Shown: positions 43,940-53,530, counted from the first letter of the stretch. The stretch: DNA of 64,000 bases from Acididesulfobacillus acetoxydans (GCF_902729405.1 NZ_LR746496.1:1-64000); one strand, 5' to 3'. Translations and numbers: made by a program. Notes: generated from the sequence alone by a model not told the origin.

Positions 43940-45864
43940 GATAACATCGACTCTCCCCGGTCCCCCTCCGCCTTCCTCCGCTCTGAGCTTGGGATTCCCC
44001 TCCGGCCCCTTATTTCCGAGCGTATATAGCCCAGATAGACTTCCAGAGTGTACAGAGCCCACATAAGGCGGGCCGACCGGGAAGACAGGGGACCCGTGAA
44101 ACGCTCAGCCAGGGCATCCCACCTAAAGTAGCGCCCGATACCGGCCGCCGGGTCCAGAATAACCTCCAGCATTTTCTCCCGCCATTCTCCCTGCATCCAG
44201 GCGGTGACCGGAACCGGGAAGCCGTTCTTGGGCCGCTGCCAGATTTCCCGGGGCAGGTAAGCCCGCAAAGCCTGCCTGAGCACAGTTTTGCTTTCCCGGT
44301 GGGAAACCTTGAAGTTGAGGGGCAAGGCGACGCCAAGTTCGACCAAATGATGGTCAAGATACGGCAGGCGGATTTCCAAGCTATGGGCCATCGTCACCTT
44401 ATCCGACTTCATGAGTGTATTCTCCGGCAGCCAGGAAAGCATATCAAAGCGCAGCATACGCTGTTCCTCAGGCCAATGTTCATCCCCTAACTCTTCCAGA
44501 CCGTGAAAGGACTTAACTCGCAGTTCGGCCCAGACATCCGGCCGATACAGCCCCTCTTTGTGATCCGGACGCAACAGCCCGCCCACACCAAAATATCTTT
44601 CCGGCAGGCTGAGACTGAAGCGCCTCGTCTGCGCGGGAAAAGCACCTTCGGCACAAGCGCGCAGCCAGCCCGGCAGGGCCCGGTAGCGCCGGCATTGCAG
44701 CGGTTCCCGGTAGACCGTGTACCCGCCGAAAAGTTCGTCCGCCCCCTCACCGGAAAAAATCACTTTTTCTCCCGCGGCGGCGGCAAATTCCGCCAGGAAA
44801 TAGAGCGGCAGCGCGGTCGGATCGGCAATCGGCTCATCCATAGCCAAAATGACCTCGGCCAGCCTCTCCTCCACTTCGCGCCGAGTCACAAGCCGTTCCC
44901 TGTGCACCGTTCCCAAGAGCTTGGCCGCAGCCCTGGCCTGCTCCAGTTCCGAGAAATAACGATAATCACGCGTCTTCTCCGGCTGCTCAAAACCCACCGC
45001 ATAGGTACGCGCAGGTTCTGCGCGCGATTTTTGATGCAAGGCCGCCAGCCCGGCCGAATCAAGTCCGCCGCTGAAAAAGTACCCGGCCGGCACCTCCTCA
45101 GGCCAGCGGATCTGCCAGGCATCGTTCAAGGCTTCGTCCACTCTCTGCACGGCCTCGGACATGGACAGAGCCAGAGATTCCTCCGGCAAACGCCAGTATC
45201 TCACCCGGCGGGCATCCAAACGCTCGCCCCGCCAGCCGACGATGAGGCTGGTCCCGGGCTCAAGTTTGCGAATGTGTCTGAAAAGGGTATAGGGCGCCGG
45301 AACATAACGGTAACTCAGGTATTGGTCCAAAGCCTCCAAGTCCACTTGAGGATCTTCCACTCCGTGCAGCAAAGCCTTTAACTCCGAAGCGAAGCAGAGA
45401 TCGCTGCGGCTTTCGTTCAGATAAAAGTAGAGAGGCTTAACCCCCAGTCGATCCCGGCTGAGCAGCAAACGCCGCCGGCGCCCGTCCCAGAGAGCCAAGG
45501 CAAAGGTCCCCCGCAAATGGGCCGGAAAGGTGAATCCGTATTCTTCGTACAGGTGAGCAATCACTTCTCCGTCCCCGCCCTGGCCGAAGCGATGCCCCCG
45601 TTTGCCCAGGCTTTCCTTGAGAGATTTATAATTATAAATCTCCCCGTTGAAGACGACGCGAATGTGGCCCCCTTCGTTTTGAAACGGCTGGTGTGCGGCC
45701 CCCCGCTCCACAATCGCCAGGCGCCTAAACCCTAAACCGATGTTTCTTCCCACATAGAAGGCTTCTTCGTCCGGCCCGCGATGTTGCAGCGAACCGGTCA
45801 TCACCCGCAGCAACGGCATATCAACCCGTTGGGTGCCGGTCAGAAGCCCGCAAATTCCGCACAT
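43918..45864 (-). CDS. asnB: asparagine synthase (glutamine-hydrolysing)
   Basis: Cytosolic amidotransferase making asparagine from aspartate, ATP and glutamine. 648 residues: class II glutaminase with Cys2 (MCGICGLL), RLAIV, NGEIYNY and GDGEV; synthetase domain with FSGGLDSAGLAAL and SGEGADELFGGY. The last ~25 residues (after YIRSEIRGRRG) are not conserved, and the final LRWG plus stop are encoded by the dispersed element B. It stands alone, with no operon partner. Could act on another carboxylate, as asnB paralogues do. Confidence 0.92.
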   Translation of the reverse strand: MCGICGLLTGTQRVDMPLLRVMTGSLQHRGPDEEAFYVGRNIGLGFRRLAIVERGAAHQPFQNEGGHIRVVFNGEIYNYKSLKESLGKRGHRFGQGGDGEVIAHLYEEYGFTFPAHLRGTFALALWDGRRRRLLLSRDRLGVKPLYFYLNESRSDLCFASELKALLHGVEDPQVDLEALDQYLSYRYVPAPYTLFRHIRKLEPGTSLIVGWRGERLDARRVRYWRLPEESLALSMSEAVQRVDEALNDAWQIRWPEEVPAGYFFSGGLDSAGLAALHQKSRAEPARTYAVGFEQPEKTRDYRYFSELEQARAAAKLLGTVHRERLVTRREVEERLAEVILAMDEPIADPTALPLYFLAEFAAAAGEKVIFSGEGADELFGGYTVYREPLQCRRYRALPGWLRACAEGAFPAQTRRFSLSLPERYFGVGGLLRPDHKEGLYRPDVWAELRVKSFHGLEELGDEHWPEEQRMLRFDMLSWLPENTLMKSDKVTMAHSLEIRLPYLDHHLVELGVALPLNFKVSHRESKTVLRQALRAYLPREIWQRPKNGFPVPVTAWMQGEWREKMLEVILDPAAGIGRYFRWDALAERFTGPLSSRSARLMWALYTLEVYLGYIRSEIRGRRGIPSSERRKAEGDRGESMLSTPLRWG

Positions 45865-46041
45865 ACAATGATCCTCCTTTTTACACCCCTAGAGGATATT
45901 GTATCTGATTTCTCTTAAAATATAAGGAAACCCCCATTAAAAGAGAATTAAAACGCCCGCCTGCCGCTTCCTATTTCTCTTCCGGCCGGGGAACCACATT
46001 CATCTTGGTTCGAATTATCTTAATCCGGCCTCTGATCCAGC

Positions 46042-47319
46042 CTACTCCTGCCACTCGAATTCCAATCCTTTGATTCGCACTTTATCACCTGCGCGAATGC
46101 CGCGCGCCCGCAGAGCCTCGTCAACGCCCATGACGCGCAGGATTGTCTGCAGGCGGTAAACGCCTTCTTCGCTTTCAAAGTGAGTCATGGCCACATGGCG
46201 TTCGACCTCGCGGCCCCGGATGATAAAAACACCGTCCTCATCCCGTCCGATTTCGAACCTCTCCGACGGGCCGGCTTTGGTCAAACGGTGCCCCTCTTCG
46301 GCCCGGACCACCGGCTCCGGCACCGGAAGCCCGGGGAGCCTTTGCCCGACTCGACCCAGGAGTTCGCCCAGTCCTTCCCCGGTCAGGGCGGAAACCGGAA
46401 ATATCTCATAACTTATGCCCAAAGCCGCACGCACGCGTGCCAGATTGTCCTCCGCTCCCGGCATGTCCATTTTGTTGGCGACGATCATCATCGGGCGTTC
46501 GGCCAAGAAGGAATTGTACTGAGCCAGTTCGTTCTGAATCAGACGAAAGTCCTCCAAGGGATCACGCCCTTCCGAACCGGAAACATCCAAGACATGCAAA
46601 AGCAGACGGGTCCGCTCGGTATGGCGCAGGAACTCATACCCCAAACCCGCCCCGCTGTGCGCTCCCTCGATCAGCCCGGGAATATCAGCCATGACAAAGC
46701 TTTCCCCGTCAGCCAGACGAACCACCCCGAGATTCGGCACCAGCGTCGTAAAATGGTAAGGCGCTATTTTGGGCTTGGCCGCCGATACTTTAGCAATGAG
46801 AGTCGACTTGCCCACGTTGGGAAAGCCGACCAAACCCACGTCCGCGAGGAGTTTGAGCTCCAGGAGCAGCCGCCGTTCCTTGCCCGGTTCTCCGTTTTCG
46901 GCAAAAGTCGGGGCCTTGTTGGTATTGCTCATAAAACGGGCATTCCCCCGCCCGCCCCGTCCTCCTTGAGCCACAACTGCCCGCTGCCCGTCTTCGACCA
47001 GGTCGGCCAGCACTTCCCCGGTAACCGCGTCTTTCACCAAAGTTCCCGCCGGCAGCCGCAGACACAGATCCTCGGCCCCTTTACCGTGCATGTTCTTGCC
47101 CTGGCCGTGCTCGCCCCGCTCCGCCTTGTAGTGACGCTTGTAGCGAAAATCCACCAGAGTTCTGAGCCCCCGGTCAGCCACCAAAACCACGCTGCCGCCG
47201 CGCCCGCCGTCCCCGCCGCTCGGGCCGCCTTCCGGCACATATTTTTCGCGGCGGAAAGCCACCGCTCCGGCCCCGCCGTCCCCGCCCTTCACATAGATTT
47301 CAGCCTGATCGTAAAACAT
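46042..47319 (-). CDS. obgE: GTPase Obg/CgtA
   Basis: 50S-assembly and stress GTPase. 425 residues in three parts: glycine-rich Obg fold ([29 protein letters not shown]), G domain with [10 protein letters not shown] (G1), DIPGLIEGA and NKMDMPGAE, and the C-terminal OCT domain ([20 protein letters not shown]). Last gene of the conserved rplU-prp-rpmA-spo0B-obg block. Confidence 0.98.
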   Translation of the reverse strand: MFYDQAEIYVKGGDGGAGAVAFRREKYVPEGGPSGGDGGRGGSVVLVADRGLRTLVDFRYKRHYKAERGEHGQGKNMHGKGAEDLCLRLPAGTLVKDAVTGEVLADLVEDGQRAVVAQGGRGGRGNARFMSNTNKAPTFAENGEPGKERRLLLELKLLADVGLVGFPNVGKSTLIAKVSAAKPKIAPYHFTTLVPNLGVVRLADGESFVMADIPGLIEGAHSGAGLGYEFLRHTERTRLLLHVLDVSGSEGRDPLEDFRLIQNELAQYNSFLAERPMMIVANKMDMPGAEDNLARVRAALGISYEIFPVSALTGEGLGELLGRVGQRLPGLPVPEPVVRAEEGHRLTKAGPSERFEIGRDEDGVFIIRGREVERHVAMTHFESEEGVYRLQTILRVMGVDEALRARGIRAGDKVRIKGLEFEWQE

Positions 47320-47528
47320 TCTTAGAGACTCCTCTACCTTTTTCTGACTCTTCCGGGCGCGTTTGCAGACAGTCCGCGCCTCGGACTGACCGGGTCGGCG
47401 AGGCTCAAGGCGTCGTCTGCGCGTTCACGGCCTGAAACAGCCCAGCGGCAGTGTCGTTGCCCCAGCGGGATCCGCATGCCATTGCCCATCCGACGCAGGC
47501 GCCGCTGCGGCGCCGGGACCCGCGCCTC

Positions 47529-48092
47529 TTAAAGATCCGCCGGCCGGTTCTGCCGCCACTTCTTCCCGGCTAGCCATTCCCCGATCTTCTCTCCCCGGCT
47601 TTCGCCGTGCGTTTCCCGGCGATACAATTCAAACGAGACCTCCAATTCCTTTCCGGCGGCCGTAAGAATGACCCGGGCCTCCAGGGAGGGACACGCCGGG
47701 AGGTAAGAGCGCCCCAAAGCCAGACACTCAGTAGTGTACCCGTACAAAGACTCGGCATACCCGGGCTGCCGCGGTGCCCGCCAAAAAGTATCCCCTTGCG
47801 GTTCCTCCGCCAACTCAACTTCACAGGCTATCTCTTCCTGGCGCAAGCGCAGAATGAGCCCCAGCAAAACCGCTGCTACATAAGGCTCCGGGATCCGGCC
47901 AAGCCGCTGTTCCGCCCTCTCGCTATCCGTGATCCCTCTCAAGTAGGCTAAAGCCTTATCAGCCTGTTTGAGCTGCAGATACCCCATGACTACCTGCCAA
48001 TGGTTCATAAAATCATGCCGCTGCAACCGGTACCAGGCCAGTTGCTCAGTCAGTAGTTTTTCCGCTAACCGCTCATCACAATCCCTATCCAT
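47529..48092 (-). CDS. spo0B: Spo0B-like sporulation phosphotransferase
   Basis: About 187 residues. The N-terminal helix carries WYRLQRHDFMNHWQVVMGYLQL, the helical-hairpin site whose His accepts phosphate in Spo0B, the phosphorelay step between Spo0F and Spo0A. The C-terminal half is poorly conserved, as in the family. The position between rpmA and obg is where spo0B lies in Bacilli and many Clostridia. Best start ATG at 48092 after AAAGGG. A terminator separates it from rpmA. Confidence 0.85.
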   Translation of the reverse strand: MDRDCDERLAEKLLTEQLAWYRLQRHDFMNHWQVVMGYLQLKQADKALAYLRGITDSERAEQRLGRIPEPYVAAVLLGLILRLRQEEIACEVELAEEPQGDTFWRAPRQPGYAESLYGYTTECLALGRSYLPACPSLEARVILTAAGKELEVSFELYRRETHGESRGEKIGEWLAGKKWRQNRPADL

Positions 48093-48127
48093 AGCCATGC
48101 CCTTTCTCACGAGATCCGAAACCGTAA

Positions 48128-48204
48128 ACTCGAAAACTCGGCCGGCGCCAAGCCCTCCGGCGCAGGCGGCTGACGCAAGTTTTCTTATCCTGCGGGATAC
48201 TGGT
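48128..48204 (-). promoter_or_regulatory. structured leader-like element upstream of spo0B
   Basis: Minus strand: short hairpin TATCC-CGCA-GGATA, then GAAAACT (48178-48184) pairs with AGTTTTC (48132-48138) around inner pairings GCC/GGC and GCGCC/GGCGC. The nested arrangement looks like a folded RNA or a REP-type repeat. No known family recognised. Confidence 0.4.
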
Positions 48205-48225
48205 ACTTTTTGGGTAGGATAAACC

Positions 48226-48258
48226 GAAAAACCCCCGGGGGCTATCCCGGGGGTTTAG
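48226..48258 (-). terminator. rho-independent terminator of rplU-prp-rpmA
   Basis: Minus strand AAACCCCCGGG-ATAGCC-CCCGGGGGTTTTT, directly after the rpmA stop. Confidence 0.85.
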
Positions 48259-48267
48259 ATTTTCAGG

Positions 48268-48567
48268 TTATTGTACTTGAGCAACCGGGCGTTCAGAATA
48301 AATACTCACCTGTTTGCGTTTGCGATCCTTGCGTTCGAATTTCACGTAGCCATCGGTCAAGGCGAAGAGAGTATCGTCTTTGCCGAGGCCGCAATTTTTG
48401 CCCGGGTGAAATTTCGTGCCGCGCTGGCGCACGATGATGTTTCCCGCCAAAACAAACTGACCGTCGCCCCGTTTTACGCCAAGGCGCTGGGCCGCACTGT
48501 CACGGCCGTTACGGGAGCTCCCCACCCCTTTTTTATGGGCGAAAAGCTGCAGGTCCATTCTTAACAC
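48268..48567 (-). CDS. rpmA: 50S ribosomal protein L27 (bL27), with Prp-cleaved extension
   Basis: 99 residues. The N-terminus [23 protein letters not shown] is the Firmicutes form in which the short extension ending in F is removed by the protease Prp before L27 can reach the peptidyl-transferase centre. GTG at 48567 is preceded by GGAGG eight bases away and overlaps the prp 3' end by 7 bp. Confidence 0.97.
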   Translation of the reverse strand: MLRMDLQLFAHKKGVGSSRNGRDSAAQRLGVKRGDGQFVLAGNIIVRQRGTKFHPGKNCGLGKDDTLFALTDGYVKFERKDRKRKQVSIYSERPVAQVQ

Positions 48568-48926
48568 GGAGTCCACCTCCTCTGTTCAATCATCAGATAT
48601 TCGTCTCCATAAGCCGCCCGGATCCCCTCCAGGCCCAGCCTCAGGGTTTCCAGGATCCACTGTGCCCGGGAAAATTCCTCCCCGCCCAGCGGACCGAGGC
48701 TGCAAGCAAGAAAACCCGTGCCCTCCCGCACCTGCGGGGGAACACTGAGAAAATGTTCAAGCCCGTTGACGGCGGCGATGCTTAAAGCCGAAACTCCCGC
48801 ACAGACGACATCTTGGCCGGGGTCGGCAAATCCGGCATGGCCGCTCAGCTCAAACCCATGGATAAACCCTTCGGAGTCAACCCAGGCGGAGAAACAGAGT
48901 CTCTTCGGCTTAGCCCGAAACTCCAT
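48561..48926 (-). CDS. prp: ribosomal-processing cysteine protease Prp
   Basis: About 121 residues. Cleaves the L27 extension. The family catalytic pair is visible in [20 protein letters not shown] (His and Cys). ATG at 48926 lies 28 bp after the rplU stop; a longer frame runs back into rplU and is rejected. Located between rplU and rpmA, as always for this gene. Confidence 0.95.
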   Translation of the reverse strand: MEFRAKPKRLCFSAWVDSEGFIHGFELSGHAGFADPGQDVVCAGVSALSIAAVNGLEHFLSVPPQVREGTGFLACSLGPLGGEEFSRAQWILETLRLGLEGIRAAYGDEYLMIEQRRWTPC

Positions 48927-48954
48927 ACGGCTCTCTTCCCCGGGGGTGCCCAAC

Positions 48955-49266
48955 CTACGCTTCGAGCGCCTCGACAAGGACCTTTGTGTAAGGCTGCCGG
49001 TGTCCTTGTTTACGGCGGTAGTTCTTTTTGGGCTTGTATTTGAAGACAATGATCTTCTCCCCTTTGCCATGTTCAACAACCTTTAAAAGGGCTTTTGCGC
49101 CGGCAAGAACGGGGGTTCCCACTTTGACCACGCCATCCTGTTCGACGAGCAGGACTTTCTCAATCGTCACAATGTCACCGACATTGGCCTTAAGTTTCTC
49201 CACCTTCAGAGTATCCCCTTGTTTAACCCGGAATTGTTTGCCTCCGGTCTCAATTACTGCATACAT
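48955..49266 (-). CDS. rplU: 50S ribosomal protein L21 (bL21)
   Basis: 103 residues, family start [18 protein letters not shown] and C-terminal [22 protein letters not shown] after GGAGGT. First gene of the rplU-prp-rpmA operon, with a consensus-like promoter and a structured leader. Confidence 0.98.
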   Translation of the reverse strand: MYAVIETGGKQFRVKQGDTLKVEKLKANVGDIVTIEKVLLVEQDGVVKVGTPVLAGAKALLKVVEHGKGEKIIVFKYKPKKNYRRKQGHRQPYTKVLVEALEA

Positions 49267-49398
49267 CCTAACACCTCCTCTATCCCAGACTCGCCAGAGC
49301 AGGTTAATTTTCCCCCCGCGGCGAGAAGTATCCCGGCCGGGGAAAATTATTGTCGACCTGTTGCGCGCGGTTGCGGCAGAGAGCCACCACATTTTGTT
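49267..49398 (-). promoter_or_regulatory. probable L21 leader
   Basis: The ~130-nt untranslated leader contains the stem AATTTTCCCC / GGGGAAAATT (about 49307-49350). L21 leaders are known autoregulatory structures in Firmicutes; I infer one from position and this stem, without matching the full consensus. Confidence 0.4.
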
Positions 49399-49428
49399 AT
49401 TTTAACACGTTTGCTTTTATTTTGTCAA
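49399..49428 (-). promoter_or_regulatory. sigma-A promoter of rplU
   Basis: -35 TTGACA, 18-bp spacer, -10 TAAAAT. Confidence 0.75.
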
Positions 49429-49533
49429 ACGTTAACGGATTATGTGACGTCTGAGGCGCGTCCTAACGCCGCGCCTTCCGCGTGCGGGGACGCTCCTTTG
49501 CCTGAAAGGTTTGCTTAGCACTTGCAAGGCTCG

Positions 49534-49551
49534 CCCGTTAACTTTGACGGG
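49534..49551. repeat. covarying hairpin repeat C, copy 2
   Basis: CCCGT-TAACTTTG-ACGGG. It contains the rng stop codon. See copy 1 at 2344-2361. Confidence 0.55.
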
Positions 49552-50793
49552 ATCCCGGGGTTATGTATCCGTGCCCGTCACAAACCGGGCAGGGTTTCGT
49601 AAAGCGCGCGGCCAGCGTCCGGCCCACTTTCTTGCGCGTCATCTCCACCAACCCCAGCTGAGTAAGACCCAGAATGTGACACTTGATCCGGTCCGGCAGG
49701 CAAGCTTCTGCCAAGGCCTGCAAGACCCGCTCTTGGTCCGCGGCCGCATCCATGTCAATAAAATCGATAATGATGATACCTCCCAGGTTGCGCAGGCGCA
49801 GCTGCCGGGCGACCTCCTTCGCCGCCTCCAGATTCGTGCGCAGGACCGTCTCCGCCAAAGAGCGCTTCCCCACATACTTTCCGGTGTTGACGTCAATGGC
49901 GACCAAGGCTTCCGTACTGTTGACGACCAAATAGCCGCCGCTTTTCAGCCATACTTTCGGGCGCAAGGCCTTGCGCACCTCATCATCGACCCCATAACGG
50001 GAAAAAAGGCTGCCGCTCAAGTCAACCGAGACAGCCCTTGAGGCCGGATGCCCGATGTCCGCCAGGGCCTCGCGCATGATCCCGGCCACTTCTTCCCGGT
50101 CCGCGGTGATTTTCGTGACTTCTCGATCCACGAGATCGCGAACTAAGCGTAAAATCAATTCCAGATCCCGGTGCAGCAATCCCGGAACCGGCGCGGTCGC
50201 CTTTTTCTCCTGCAAGCGCCGCCACAGTCCGGCCAGGTGCCCGAGATCCTCCCGGATTTCCTCCCGGGCAATCCCTTGCGCCAAAGTGCGCACGACCACT
50301 CCCATACCGTCGGGCCGAACCTCAACCGCCAAGCTTCTTAAACGCTCGCGCTCCTCCGGGTCCAGGATCTTACGGGACACGCCCACATAGTCCACCTGCG
50401 GCACCAAGACCGTGTATCGTCCCGGCAAGGTCAGGTTCGTCGTCACCCGGGCTCCTTTATTCCCCACAGGCTCTTTCACAATCTGCACCAGAAGCTGCTG
50501 ACGGGGCCGTAAAACCTGTTCCACCCGAACGTCGGGCGGGACGATCGGCCGCTCTTCTTCGTCCAGAGTACGGGGGGGCACCGCATCCCCCACGTAAAGG
50601 AAGGCGTTTTTTCCAGGCCGATATCCACAAAGGCGGCCTGCATCCCGGGAAGAACGTTCTCAACTCTGCCCAGGTAAATATTTCCGACCAGGCCGCCGGA
50701 CTCTTCCCCTTCAAACACTTCCACTAACTCGTTATCTTCAAACAGCGCGGCCCGCAGCTTCTCTGCTTGCCCTTGGAGAATGATTTCCCTCAA
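49538..50793 (-). CDS. rng: ribonuclease G/E family protein, apparent -1 frameshift
   Basis: Endoribonuclease of RNA maturation and decay. The N-terminal part (LREIILQGQAEKLRAALFED, S1-type GNIYLGRVENVLPGMQAAFVDIGLEK) is in one frame and the rest (FLYVGDAVPP, DVNTGKYVGKRS, IIIDFIDMD, and the zinc link CPVCDGHGY) in another. The join is at six A (50607-50612): one more A would give the expected GLEKNAFLYVGDAVP. The catalytic Asp residues are intact. It is either a sequencing/assembly slip, a real mutation, or slippage. Start TTG after GGAAGGA. Short C-terminus ends inside a repeat. Confidence 0.85.
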
Positions 50794-50830
50794 AAAACCG
50801 GTTCCTTCCTTTCGTTTTCGCCCGCCGGCT

Positions 50831-51556
50831 CTAGCGGGCTTCGGACTTCGCTCCCGGCCCCTTGGGTGTATCCAAGGGAGAATAGTTTTGTCCCCGGTAC
50901 TGAACATAGATCCCCGTTCGCCGGATGCGGGCAGCCTCAAGGTCAAAAGGGAGATTTTCCAGTTCCCGCAGGCTGGCCAGCACTTCCTCCGGGCGGACAC
51001 CGCCGCTGTTGCCCACCTCGACCTCCAATTCCAGAACCACTTCCTCTCCCTCGATCTCAGCCGTCAACCGCTTGACCCAGGGTCGGATATCTTTTTCGGT
51101 CGGGCCTCTTTTGCTGTAGCGGGCGTAGGGAATATGTCCGCGCCCCAGCCAGGCCTGAACCCCTTCCCTCAACCGCTCCGGCCCAATGGGCAGGGCCATG
51201 GGCACCCTGATCAGGTAACCGGCAGAATTCAGAATGGCCATCAGGGCTTTGCTCCCCGGAGCTACAACGCTCCCCTCGAGCAGGCGGATTCCGGAAGGCA
51301 GCTGTTCCTGCAGCCTTCCCAGGATCTCCCGGATATCCATCTCCTGCCTGAGCTCGATGTCCACATATTCCTTTTGCCCCTCAACTCCCACTGCCAAAGC
51401 CGAACCAAAAGAGATCTTGGGGTGCGGGTTAAATCCCTCCGAATAAGCCACAGGGATCTGCGCCCGCCGCATCGCCCTTTCAAAAACCCGGGCTAAATCC
51501 AAATGCGCAATAAATTTGGCCGCTTCCATTTTGGAATAGGCAATTCTCAGCCGCAT
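50831..51556 (-). CDS. radical SAM-linked protein (TIGR03936, DUF2344)
   Basis: 241 residues. Signature MRLRIAYSKMEAAKFIAHLD, FERAMRRAQIPVAYSEGFNPHPKISFG. The family always accompanies, or is fused to, the large radical SAM protein encoded just upstream (4 bp gap); the function of the pair is not established. ATG after AAGGGTGAG. Lies ahead of rng. Confidence 0.92.
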   Translation of the reverse strand: MRLRIAYSKMEAAKFIAHLDLARVFERAMRRAQIPVAYSEGFNPHPKISFGSALAVGVEGQKEYVDIELRQEMDIREILGRLQEQLPSGIRLLEGSVVAPGSKALMAILNSAGYLIRVPMALPIGPERLREGVQAWLGRGHIPYARYSKRGPTEKDIRPWVKRLTAEIEGEEVVLELEVEVGNSGGVRPEEVLASLRELENLPFDLEAARIRRTGIYVQYRGQNYSPLDTPKGPGAKSEAR

Positions 51557-51561
51557 AAAGC

Positions 51562-53418
51562 TCACCCTTTCAAATCGATCCTGACCCCTCTCCCCGGACA
51601 GACCCCGCAGCCGGTGCACTCCGCGAACCGGCAGTCTTGCGTGTTCGCTTCCCGGAGGGCTTTCCAGTGTTCCTGCATTAAGAACTTCTTGCTCACCCCC
51701 GACTCCAAATGATCCCAAGGCAAGACATCGTCATAGTCCAAGGTCCGGTTGGCGTAGAAGCCGGGATCCAGCCCCAGCTCCCGGAAACTCTCCTGCCAGA
51801 GCCCGTAACGGAACTGCTCCGTCCAGCCGTCAAAACGGCAGCCGGCCCGGCAGGCATGTTCCAGGACATCGGCCAAACGGCGATCCCCCTTGGCAAACAC
51901 CGCTTCCAAAAAGCTGGTGGCCACATCGTGATAATTAAATTTGATCCGCCGATCTCGCAAACGTTCTTTGAGATACTGCTGCTTTTGGGCCAGAGAAGCC
52001 TGCCGCTCTTGGGGTTCCCACTGAAAAGGAGTATGGCTCTTGGGCACAAAAGAGCTGACGGAAACCGTGAGCCGCATATTGCGCACTCCTGACCGCTTGC
52101 CCAAATCCAGCACCTTGGCAGCCAAAGCCACCATCCCATCCAAGTCTTCCTGGGTTTCCGTCGGCAGCCCAATCATAAAGTAAAGCTTAATTCCGGACCA
52201 GCCGGCGCGGAAAGCGGCCCCCACCGCCGCCATCAGGTCCTCTTCCGTCACTCCTTTATTAATCACGTTGCGCAGGCGCTGCGTTCCGGCCTCGGGCGCA
52301 AAAGTCAGACCTGACTTGCGGACTTTCTGCACCTGAGCCGCTAATTCGACGTCAAAAGAATCGATCCGGAGGGAAGGGAGAGATACCCCCACCCACTCCC
52401 CGCCGTAGCGGGCGAGAATATCGCCCACGACCGGGCGGATGCAAGAGTAATCCCCCGAAGACAGCGAGGTCAGAGAAATCTCTTCATAACCGGTGGAACG
52501 CACCAGTTTTTCGGCCTGTCCCAAAAGCGTCTGCGGGGATCGTTCCCGCACGGGCCGATAAATCATCCCAGCCTGACAGAAACGGCATCCCCGGGAACAA
52601 CCCCGCATCACCTCAAGCATCATCCGGTCATGGACGATCTCCAAGTAGGGTACAATCGGCTCTGTGGGGAAAAAGGCCTGATCCAGATCTTTGACAATGG
52701 CCTTTTCCACAACCCGGGGCACCCCGGGTTCCGCCTCGATCCCTTGCACCCGCCCGTCTTCCCGGTAACTGACTTGATAAAACTCCGGAACGTAGACGCC
52801 TTGAACCTGAGCCACTCGCCGCAAAAAATCTGCCCTCGGCCGGGGATTTTCCTTCTGCTCCGCCATCAGGTCTAAAACCTGCGGCAGCTGTTCCTCGCTC
52901 TCTCCCAGCAGGAAAAAGTCTATGAAGGGAGCAAGCGGTTCCGGGTTAAAGGCACAAGGTCCTCCCGCGATCACCCAAGGGTCCCCCGCTTTTCGCTTTC
53001 CGGACCGCAGAGGAATGCCCGCCAAATCCAACATGTTGAGGACGTTGGTAAAGCTCAGTTCGTATTGCAGGGTGAAACCCAAAACGTCAAAAGTTTTGAG
53101 AGGCCGGAAAGATTCCAAGGCATACAAAGGCACCTCGTTTTCCCGCAGCCGTGCTTCCATATCCACCCAAGGAGCGAACACGCGCTCGCAGAGAAAATCC
53201 GGAAACGAATTAACCAGGTGGTAGAGGATCCGCGTCCCCAGATGGGACATCCCCACCTCATACACATCCGGGAAGGCAAACGCCATATGGACCCGGGTAC
53301 TCTCCCACTCTTTATGAATAGAATTCCATTCCGCGCCGAGATAACGCCCCGGTTTCAACACTCGCGTCAAAAAACGGTCAACCTTTCGCCGGATCTCCGC
53401 GGCGTTCTGTTCACACAT
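51562..53418 (-). CDS. B12-binding-type radical SAM protein (TIGR03960)
   Basis: About 618 residues. N-terminal cobalamin-binding-like region (FAFPDVYEVGMSHLGTRILY), then a radical SAM domain with the cluster motif RGCSRGCRFCQAG (CxxxCxxC) and FAPEAGTQRLRNVINKG. Predicted to modify an unknown substrate, perhaps RNA or protein, with the small partner gene downstream. ATG at 53418 is the best start. Confidence 0.92.
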   Translation of the reverse strand: MCEQNAAEIRRKVDRFLTRVLKPGRYLGAEWNSIHKEWESTRVHMAFAFPDVYEVGMSHLGTRILYHLVNSFPDFLCERVFAPWVDMEARLRENEVPLYALESFRPLKTFDVLGFTLQYELSFTNVLNMLDLAGIPLRSGKRKAGDPWVIAGGPCAFNPEPLAPFIDFFLLGESEEQLPQVLDLMAEQKENPRPRADFLRRVAQVQGVYVPEFYQVSYREDGRVQGIEAEPGVPRVVEKAIVKDLDQAFFPTEPIVPYLEIVHDRMMLEVMRGCSRGCRFCQAGMIYRPVRERSPQTLLGQAEKLVRSTGYEEISLTSLSSGDYSCIRPVVGDILARYGGEWVGVSLPSLRIDSFDVELAAQVQKVRKSGLTFAPEAGTQRLRNVINKGVTEEDLMAAVGAAFRAGWSGIKLYFMIGLPTETQEDLDGMVALAAKVLDLGKRSGVRNMRLTVSVSSFVPKSHTPFQWEPQERQASLAQKQQYLKERLRDRRIKFNYHDVATSFLEAVFAKGDRRLADVLEHACRAGCRFDGWTEQFRYGLWQESFRELGLDPGFYANRTLDYDDVLPWDHLESGVSKKFLMQEHWKALREANTQDCRFAECTGCGVCPGRGVRIDLKG

Positions 53419-53530
53419 TCTGTTCGAATTTCCTCCCGTAGTTTTTCGCCCGAGCCGGAGCAGCCAGCCACCCTTACCCATTCCGTGCGGTCACGCTGCC
53501 TGTCCGTTGTGGCTATATATTATAGCACAA

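Noticed and set aside
47320-47528. Possible gene or RNA between spo0B and obg
   Set aside because: No frame with a start and ribosome-binding site and no clear hairpin could be supported.
48927-49079. N-terminal extension of Prp overlapping rplU
   Set aside because: The conserved Prp domain starts at the ATG at 48926; the rest is an out-of-frame reading of rplU.
50600-50620. Classical tandem-slippage programmed frameshift in rng
   Set aside because: The heptamer in the zero frame is G-GAA-AAA, not X-XXY-YYZ with good re-pairing, and no downstream stimulator hairpin was obvious; sequencing error is more likely.
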